From positions 35,532,801-35,596,800 of the forward strand of contig OU744734.1 in assembly GCA_916613615.1 (NCBI GenBank): a stretch of 64,000 nucleotides of DNA. The letters are read 5' to 3'. Below, in pieces: positions 57,789 to 64,000 of this stretch. The position numbers and the translations under genes were made by a program. The DNA is from Steromphala cineraria (Eukaryota > Mollusca > Gastropoda > Trochida > Trochidae). The notes beneath the pieces are model-generated. The model searched no databases. It was not told the origin of the DNA and saw nothing but the letters and a program-made list of their open reading frames with translations. Every line of letters begins with the position of its first letter. The stretch's first letter is position 1.

Positions 57789-59856
57789 CTACACATATTT
57801 AGCAATTTATATCTGTTCAACTTTCTTTGGGTACTGATATACGTTGATATTTATAGGCAATTAAGGGATCTGCCAATCTATTTTCTTTATGTATGCCGAT
57901 AATTACATGTACAAAGGACTTGTGGTCAGTATTTTTGTTCTTTGGTAAATAAATTCTCAAATAACTTAATTGTAACCATATGCATTGCCAGCAACAAACG
58001 GTTCCTAAACGTCTGAAATTCAAATCTTATTTTAACTTTATTGAAAGTAAATGTATAAAAAGTTTGTCAGTTAATGCGACTAAGATGACATTCCTTAGGA
58101 AATAGCTTGCTGTAATTGACAACTGGAACAGCTTTAAGTGATAATTATCCCCTGAGTTCAAATGCTTGGGTTGAATTATTAGTTTAATTCTTCAAATCAC
58201 TGACGGTTGGGACTTCAAAATGAAATGTATTAAAACAATTTAGTTTAAAAAATAAAAATAAAAGGTAAAATATTGTTTTAATGATTGAAGCAAAGCTAAC
58301 TAATTATTTACCGTTCAAAATATGTGTTTGATGTTATCAAAAGTATAAATATAAAATTAAATTGCTGTTGCTTTATTTCATGTTAATGTAACAAGTGTAC
58401 ATGTAAAATAAATGCAACTTTACATAAGTATCTGTGCATATTTAAATGGAGTGAAAAAGACCAATAATTGCACTCCAATGGCAAAGGTTTTATATGATTT
58501 TGATGATGAGGAACTCTGAAAATTAGAAATAATCTGTTATTACATCTAATTGCCTGTATGGACTGTTTATGTTCAGGGTAAGACTATCTAGCTATAGTAT
58601 TGAATCATAATTTTTCTTACCTCGGGGTTTAGCGAATGGCATTATTTTAAGACAGTCAGAAAAGTAAAACGGGTGATTATATATTTTATATTTGTTTTAG
58701 CTTTCATATTTCCTAACAAGTCTCCATTTATTCAAATTATGCTTTACAGCATTATGCAAATAATCTATAGTTTTAGTGGAAAGTTAAGTAGAATGTTAAG
58801 TATAAATGTGGTAGATAGGTTAAAAAATATATTTTAGAAAGATTTAGTAGAAAGTGTAGTTGAAATGATGTAGGAAGTGTAGTTGAAATTTAGTTGAAAT
58901 CGGAAGAACTATGAATTCAATTTTATTCGAAAGTTAATTTTAGGTGCGATACATCTGACATAGCAATGAGCATTGTTTTCCTTTTGGGTCTTTCCCTATG
59001 TATGTACTGCTTAAATGATAATAGGCCCGTTGATTGATGTACATGTACATTTTAAATATATATGCTTACAATAGCTGTTGGTGCATCCCAACAATGCTCT
59101 TCGAACCAGTAACCGGGTGTATATGAGACCTCATTCTTGGCTACATAAGCATATACTAGTGTGAGGCTTTTAAAGACCTTTTAAGTGCATATAAGCATTA
59201 TGTTGCTTTTCCTTGATCTAAATTGATTTTCAATTCTTCAGCAATAACTGGCACATCAACTTTGCAGGGTACTGTACGTTTAGTCGATGGGGTATCTACT
59301 GTTTTTAAGGCATAATGATACATCACTTACATAATAATAGTATAGATAAATTTATTTTGAATTTGATTGATTAATTTTGTTTTTCAAAAGTTCGCTACTG
59401 AAAGCGTATGTGTTGTCATTGAAGTTTCAACTGATTTCAAGTTCACTACTTAAAGCCTAAATGTTGTCATTGAAGTTTCAATTGATTTCAATCAATTTGA
59501 TGTTAATATATTATTATTGATATATTATGTAATTAACTGCATGAATTAACAGTTTTTGCAACTGTTTTGGTATTGTAACCTTCTATACATATGTATGTAT
59601 ATTACACTAAAACTTAATGTTAAAAACTAAAAACCTCAACTTATCTATCACAGATAAGCTTTTCTGAATGTGTCTAGCTCACATTAATTTCCTTCTTAAC
59701 ATACTTGATTCACATGAAGTCAATTCAAACTCTCAACGTACATACAATATGACTACCTCATAGAAGGTATGATAAAAAGTTCTACATCTAAAAAATTGAG
59801 AGTACATGTACGTGACATGCATAACACACATATATCGATATATATTTAAGAAATAA
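57789..59856. other. No recognisable gene
   Basis: Very AT-rich. A short local duplication of CATTGAAGTTTCAA with TGATTTCAA occurs at 59416-59495. No ORF of interest is present. Confidence 0.45.
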
Positions 59857-60011
59857 AGTAGCCCTAACCATCATGTGTTTTGCAATAAAGTATAGTTTTG
59901 CCCTGAACTATTATAGTTAAAGCATAAGGCCGAAGGCCGAATGGTTTGACGTTATAATAGTTCAGGGCAAAACTATACTTTATTGCAAAACACATGATGG
60001 TTAGGGCTACT
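59857..60011. repeat. Fold-back hairpin, perfect 59-bp arms
   Basis: 59857-59915 and 59953-60011 are exact reverse complements (AGTAGCCCTAACC at the outside, CTGAACTATTATA at the inside). The 37-base spacer contains AAGGCCGAAGGCCGAA. A further copy of the inner word CAAAACTATACTTTATTGC lies at 60188-60206. Confidence 0.95.
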
Positions 60012-60132
60012 CTATTACTTTTCTAGTATGTCGATTTTTACTCGTTTAAGTTATTTCTACTCCATATATAAAAATATTTTGTAAATCACGTTAGGCCGCA
60101 AATTGAAAATCCTCGATCAGGGCCATAACTAG

Positions 60133-60162
60133 TGACGTCATAGCCAATTGTTATTGACGTCA
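60133..60162. promoter_or_regulatory. Paired CRE palindromes beside the fold-back
   Basis: TGACGTCA occurs at 60133-60140 and 60155-60162, each next to a word resembling TAGCCAATTGTT or TGGGCCATTGTT, so the pair is a short duplication. CCAAT-type and CRE sites could drive transcription, but no transcript is evident. Confidence 0.45.
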
Positions 60163-60429
60163 TGGGCCATTGTTTCGTGACTTCACTCAAAACTATACTT
60201 TATTGCGGAATAAAGGATTGGCGGCGCCTTTGATCTTTACGGGAACAATACTAGAAATTGGTTTAAGGCAGACTGGCCATAAGTTTAAATAATGATAAAT
60301 GCATTCTGAGTTTAATGGATTAAAGGTGTAGATATCAAATTTCTAAATGAAGTACATCTTAAAGCTGATCATCTGTTCTGAGGTTTAAAGCTGTTTGCTC
60401 AATTGAGTATATGTCAAAGAAGATTCATG

Positions 60430-60990
60430 GGCAAGACATCCTGAGCAATTTGATAATTATGTATATCAATGTATGTCATACGGCAATATCCGTTTCAACC
60501 ATGTGTCTAAGAAAGAGTATTTTTTTCAGAAACCCGTCCTCAAAATTGATGAGATCTTCTGTGGTGTCAAGATTAAGGTCACTAAACCAGGCTTAAGATA
60601 TGTCACAAACACATATATGTTGAATTCAGGAAGCTAAAGTGTTTACTCTTCCCCGAAAAAAGTTACAAAAGTGGCACAAAATCCCATTTTCCATACACAA
60701 ATAAAGTCACCAAAGCCTTATAAAGCTTGACGGAAGTAGATGGAAAAGGTCAACTTTGATTAGTCGGGGAGGCTTGTGATACTCTTTTCACAACAAAGTT
60801 TTTCGTAACGAAAGAGGAATGTAGGAATGATTCCTTACAACATACTCTGATTGGGAAAAGAGCGGGATTTTTCATGGCCTAGTCGGTAAGATAGAAACAG
60901 AATTGACAAGACAAATACACCACAGACTGTGAACAAGCATCAGTATTGTCAAATATACAGCTGCGCACCTTAAGGATGTGTTTTTTAATG
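60430..60990 (+). pseudogene. Diverged plus-strand copy of the tandem-family segment p
   Basis: One frame reads NIRFNHVSKKEYFFQKPVL then EIFCGVKIKVTKPGLRYVTN, aligning without gaps to NYTPSYAAKKKLLSWKHAL and EILDDAEIKVNMPG in the 35 kb copy. The part at 60840-60960 (AATACACCACAGACTGTGAA) matches the next block at 7850 and, on the minus strand, 27770. The nucleotide sequence is far diverged, which makes the retained frame notable. Confidence 0.35.
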
Positions 60991-61280
60991 TTAAAATTTA
61001 AACGCCATATGTCATTTTAACAGAAAGGAACATTTTATTTGCAGGTTTCGCAAAGGACATCAGGATTTTACAACTAACACCTAAAGTGTCCTTTTCTTTT
61101 TCTGAACCCAATCATTTCATTGGACACCACCGTGATAAACTAATCTATAAACCTGAAAACGTGTCATTGTTTAATGAATCAACAGCAACAACAAAATTTA
61201 ATGATAAAAGATGCATAATTTTCTAATGTTATATATAATTCCTCTCAAAGGTATGCAGTTCGTATTAGTTTAGTAGACTA

Positions 61281-61640
61281 AAAGGGGCAGTAGCACTTTT
61301 TAGGGGGAATATAAGGTGATGTCAGGAAAATGAAAATTAATGGTTCCAATTGAAAGACATTGTATTTAAACTAAATGGAGCAGTAATAATTCAAATATTT
61401 AACGTAAAGTTTAGCCATGCGATTCCTTTTTCTTACAGAAAATGAATTTAAGGTGTTCACACAAAAATGGCCGCCTATGTATTTTATGTAAAACTTCATA
61501 CTTTGTCCTCCGACTATGGATGATTGACTTGTGTAATGACATTTTTGACACTGTCAAAATAATACATTTAACATTAACTTACAATTATGACTGAAAATTT
61601 TAAAATATAAAATTGTCAAAAAACGTGCTACTGCCCCTTT
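61281..61640. mobile_element. MITE with 16-bp inverted ends
   Basis: The left end AAAGGGGCAGTAGCAC (61281-61296) and the right end GTGCTACTGCCCCTTT (61625-61640) are perfect reverse complements 360 bp apart. The right flank can be read as TTAA and the left as TAAA, so a TTAA target duplication with one change is possible. The body has no ORF. The end resembles AAAGGAGCAGT at 8662. Confidence 0.8.
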
Positions 61641-62335
61641 AAAAGAATCCTCTTATCTATAGAACTTCCTTTGTAATTCTTAGTTTGAAATGTCAAAATA
61701 GCAAAACGGAAAGCAAGAAAATTTATTGTTTTCATCAACACTTTTAATATCATTTCCTGAAGCAGGAAATTAAAATATTTAAACAAACGCATTATGAAAT
61801 CGAAACCCTCATGGAAGTGATATAAATGAATTAAGGAAATCTCCTCCATTTTAATGTGCTTTTCCAGAACCTCTTTCTCAGTAACACTCTGCATACTACA
61901 TGTATTAAGTTAGTGAACGAACAATGAAGTATACAAACAGTGGAATTGGACGCTAGTCAAATTAACATTTTAGCTATTTTTTGTGTTGGTTGGGACAGTA
62001 TCCACTGATTAAAGTTGCGCCATCCCAGATGTTTTAAGTCCTTCCAGAACACGATTTTATTTGTTATTTGCAGCAGAAAATTTACCACTGAGACAATGTT
62101 GAGACATTATGCTTTGGTTGATAACGTTATTTTTTGTGCCGTTTATTCTGATATAGTAATAATATAAACAAATATTTATCATACATAAAGTAATTCTTTT
62201 CAAACGCGTGGTTGATTCTTATACCGAGATTTCCGAGGCAAAATGGAGATTTGTTGGTAACAAAAAAAACTTAATATCCTTAAAACACCTCTTCTAATCA
62301 GCCGAGTTTGTGGTCTAGAATAGACTGACTGGAGT
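61641..62335. other. No gene; weak repeat similarity
   Basis: The part 61915-62050 resembles 55680-55850. An 88-codon minus strand frame at 61628-61894 has no recognisable motif. Confidence 0.4.
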
Positions 62336-62339
62336 CAAC

Positions 62340-62545
62340 CGAACACAGTTGCGCAATCAGCGACGCTGTTCTAAAATCCTCATTTTGGCTGCTGAATCAT
62401 GGCAAAGGCATTGTGAGAGGCTTTGTCATTTGCTAAAGACATTCAAATGGTTTGTGGTGCATTGTTTTTGGATTTGATGTTATAAGAACAGAGATAGTGT
62501 CAATATTTTATGACTTGATCTACCTCTGTGGGGCAGAGAATGGAA
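62340..62545 (-). repeat. Dispersed repeat R1, copy 4 (inverted)
   Basis: GCGCAATCAGCGACGCTGTT, TTTTGGCTGCTGAATCATGG and GCAAAGGCATTGTGA match the 16 kb copy. It ends GACTTGATCTACCTCTGTGG then GGCAGAGAATGG. Confidence 0.7.
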
Positions 62546-62879
62546 TATCAATTAAACCTTATTTTTTATTGTTTTTCAGCGATACAATTGACTAAATTTA
62601 GAAGATATATTGGATTAACTAATAAACCTTATAACTTTCTATCTCGTGATATATAGTTTAATTTGTATTTGTCCCGTTTAAATTATTCATACTGGAAATA
62701 TTTCTCAAATTCTAATTTAAAGTGAACTTTATCCCTGATTAAGTTAAACTGCCTAAGCTGTCAGGTTATTAGTTTAGTCTTCACATCTCTGAAGAAAGTG
62801 ACATTAAATAAAATGTTATTACAGCCTTAATTTACTTATAATTCTACAAAGGTGAAAGGTTCTATAAAGCATGCCACCA

Positions 62880-63205
62880 CTGGACTCAATACCTTATCGT
62901 AGTGTGGTGGTTTGTGTGCTTCGACGACCCCGAGAGCTATGCCAGCTGGAGCTTACATGCTCCTGGTAGGGCCACCCAAGCTGGACAGGTCGACGGGTAG
63001 AAGCCAGACAAAATTTGAGTCCTTCTAAAACCTGCTTCTTATCTCTTACTATGCCTTTCTTTCCGTCTTTTCCCTCAACCTGTCGATCCCTTTCTCCCTG
63101 ATCTGTCTACTCTCTTTTTGGATGGCAACATCAACGTGTTTAATAACTGAAATATTGTTCAAAACACGTTAAACACCCTCTCACTCACTCACTCACTATA
63201 AAGCA
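62880..63205 (-). mobile_element. (GTGA)n-ended short interspersed element, copy 2
   Basis: Reverse complement of 8005-8300 with high similarity, ending in CACTCACTCACTCACTA at 63183-63199. The far end is CTTCGACGACCCCGAGAGCT. Confidence 0.8.
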
Positions 63206-63299
63206 TGTCTTCTTGACTAGAAAATATTGAGCACTTCTTGATTCGGCTATACAATCAATTTAATTTCTAGAACAAGATTCTTTATCCCCAGCATATAGA

Positions 63300-63790
63300 T
63301 CTTAATAGATGCATATCATACAGCATCAGTCATTTTGATGTCAAAACACAAAAAAGGCTTCCTTGAAGCTGGTCCTTCATGTTAGTCAGATGTTGAGATA
63401 AAGGTCAACATTGTAAGATTTCAAAGATGTCTCAGACACAGACATGTTCACATTAATGGTGCTATTGAACTTACTGCCATCGAAAAATAACAAAAATATA
63501 ACAAAATCCTATTTGAGAAAAAATACACAAAGAAAAGTCAGCAAAGCCTTATCATTCTTGATCAAAATAGCTGGAAAAGGTCAAATTTGATGGTCCTTGG
63601 AGGTTGTGATACTTTAAACAACCTCATAACATTAAGTAACGGAAAAAGAAAGTAGAAAGGAATCCACACAAAGACACTGAAGAAGATTGGAGAGGGATTA
63701 AAGACTGTCTAGACGGGGAAAATAGGAGGGTCAACAGAAAAATACACCACAGACATGTCCTGTCACATACAGCTGCGAACCTTAGGCTTA
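63300..63790 (+). repeat. Further decayed plus-strand copy of the tandem-family segment
   Basis: GATGTTGAGATAAAGGTCAA, TGTCTCAGACACAGACATG, AGCTGGAAAAGGTCAAATTT and AATACACCACAGACATGT parallel the m and p blocks of the 26-27 and 34-35 kb regions read on the minus strand. The reading frame is broken. Confidence 0.5.
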
Positions 63791-64000
63791 TCAGTTGCTG
63801 GTGTATTTTGTAAAATGCAAATATCATGTTATCTTGATATAGTTTGGACCCCAATTAAAAAGTTCAGCATAACTTGCGAAGAATCAACCATTCTGAATAT
63901 TTGAAAAACCTGTTCTTTAACTTATTTTTGGATTGTCAGACCTTGATTATCAATTAGTGCCAAAAACCAGAAATGACTTGTTTAAAGGTGTTGATCGCTT
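63791..64000. other. No recognisable feature
   Basis: AT-rich sequence at the right edge of the window. Confidence 0.4.

Overview
The window looks like repeat-dense, AT-rich nuclear DNA of an invertebrate, most likely a marine mollusc. Signs of this are GT-AG introns, a THAP-type transposase, a tRNA-derived SINE, many fold-back elements, and repeat families ending in (GTGA)n or in a GGCGGGGGA-type terminus that look molluscan to me. The species cannot be named. I see no bacterial genes, CRISPR array or rRNA, and no certain host single-copy gene. Almost every intact coding sequence belongs to a mobile element.

Layout. 1-5340 is a tandem satellite of about 177 bp whose monomers each carry TAGGGTTAGGGTT-like telomeric words and are arranged in a higher-order pattern. 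5.6-8.65 kb holds a tRNA-type SINE and several dispersed repeats. 8.66-15.2 kb is an apparently intact two-gene DNA transposon of the ISL2EU/PIF-Harbinger kind: a plus-strand SAP-SWIM-YqaJ nuclease gene (three exons) converges on a minus-strand THAP-DDE transposase gene (three exons). 15.2-22 kb has dispersed repeats and little else that I recognise. 22.3-51.8 kb is a tandem array of three diverged units of about 8 kb. On the minus strand they carry short peptides that recur between units, so I read them as remnants of a multi-exon gene family. Unit 1 is split by a Ty3/gypsy retrotransposon (27.9-34.15 kb) with integrase upstream of reverse transcriptase and a SCAN-like capsid, the hallmarks of the Gmr1-like group. 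A Tc1/mariner element (35.32-36.92 kb) sits at the unit 1/unit 2 boundary, and two unoccupied paralogous target sites lie further right. 52-64 kb is mostly non-coding, with three notable fold-back or inverted structures, a 23-bp poly-G run, a MITE with 16-bp inverted ends and more copies of the dispersed families.

How the parts relate. The transposon pair may act together, one protein cutting and joining DNA and the other processing DNA ends. The retroelement, although its LTRs are nearly identical where they can be compared, is dead: it has several frameshifts, an in-frame stop in gag and a deletion that removes RT motif A. Its 3' LTR is truncated and joined to a second copy of its own upstream flank. 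The same junction is found again near 44.3 kb, so the tandem array was rearranged after the insertion.
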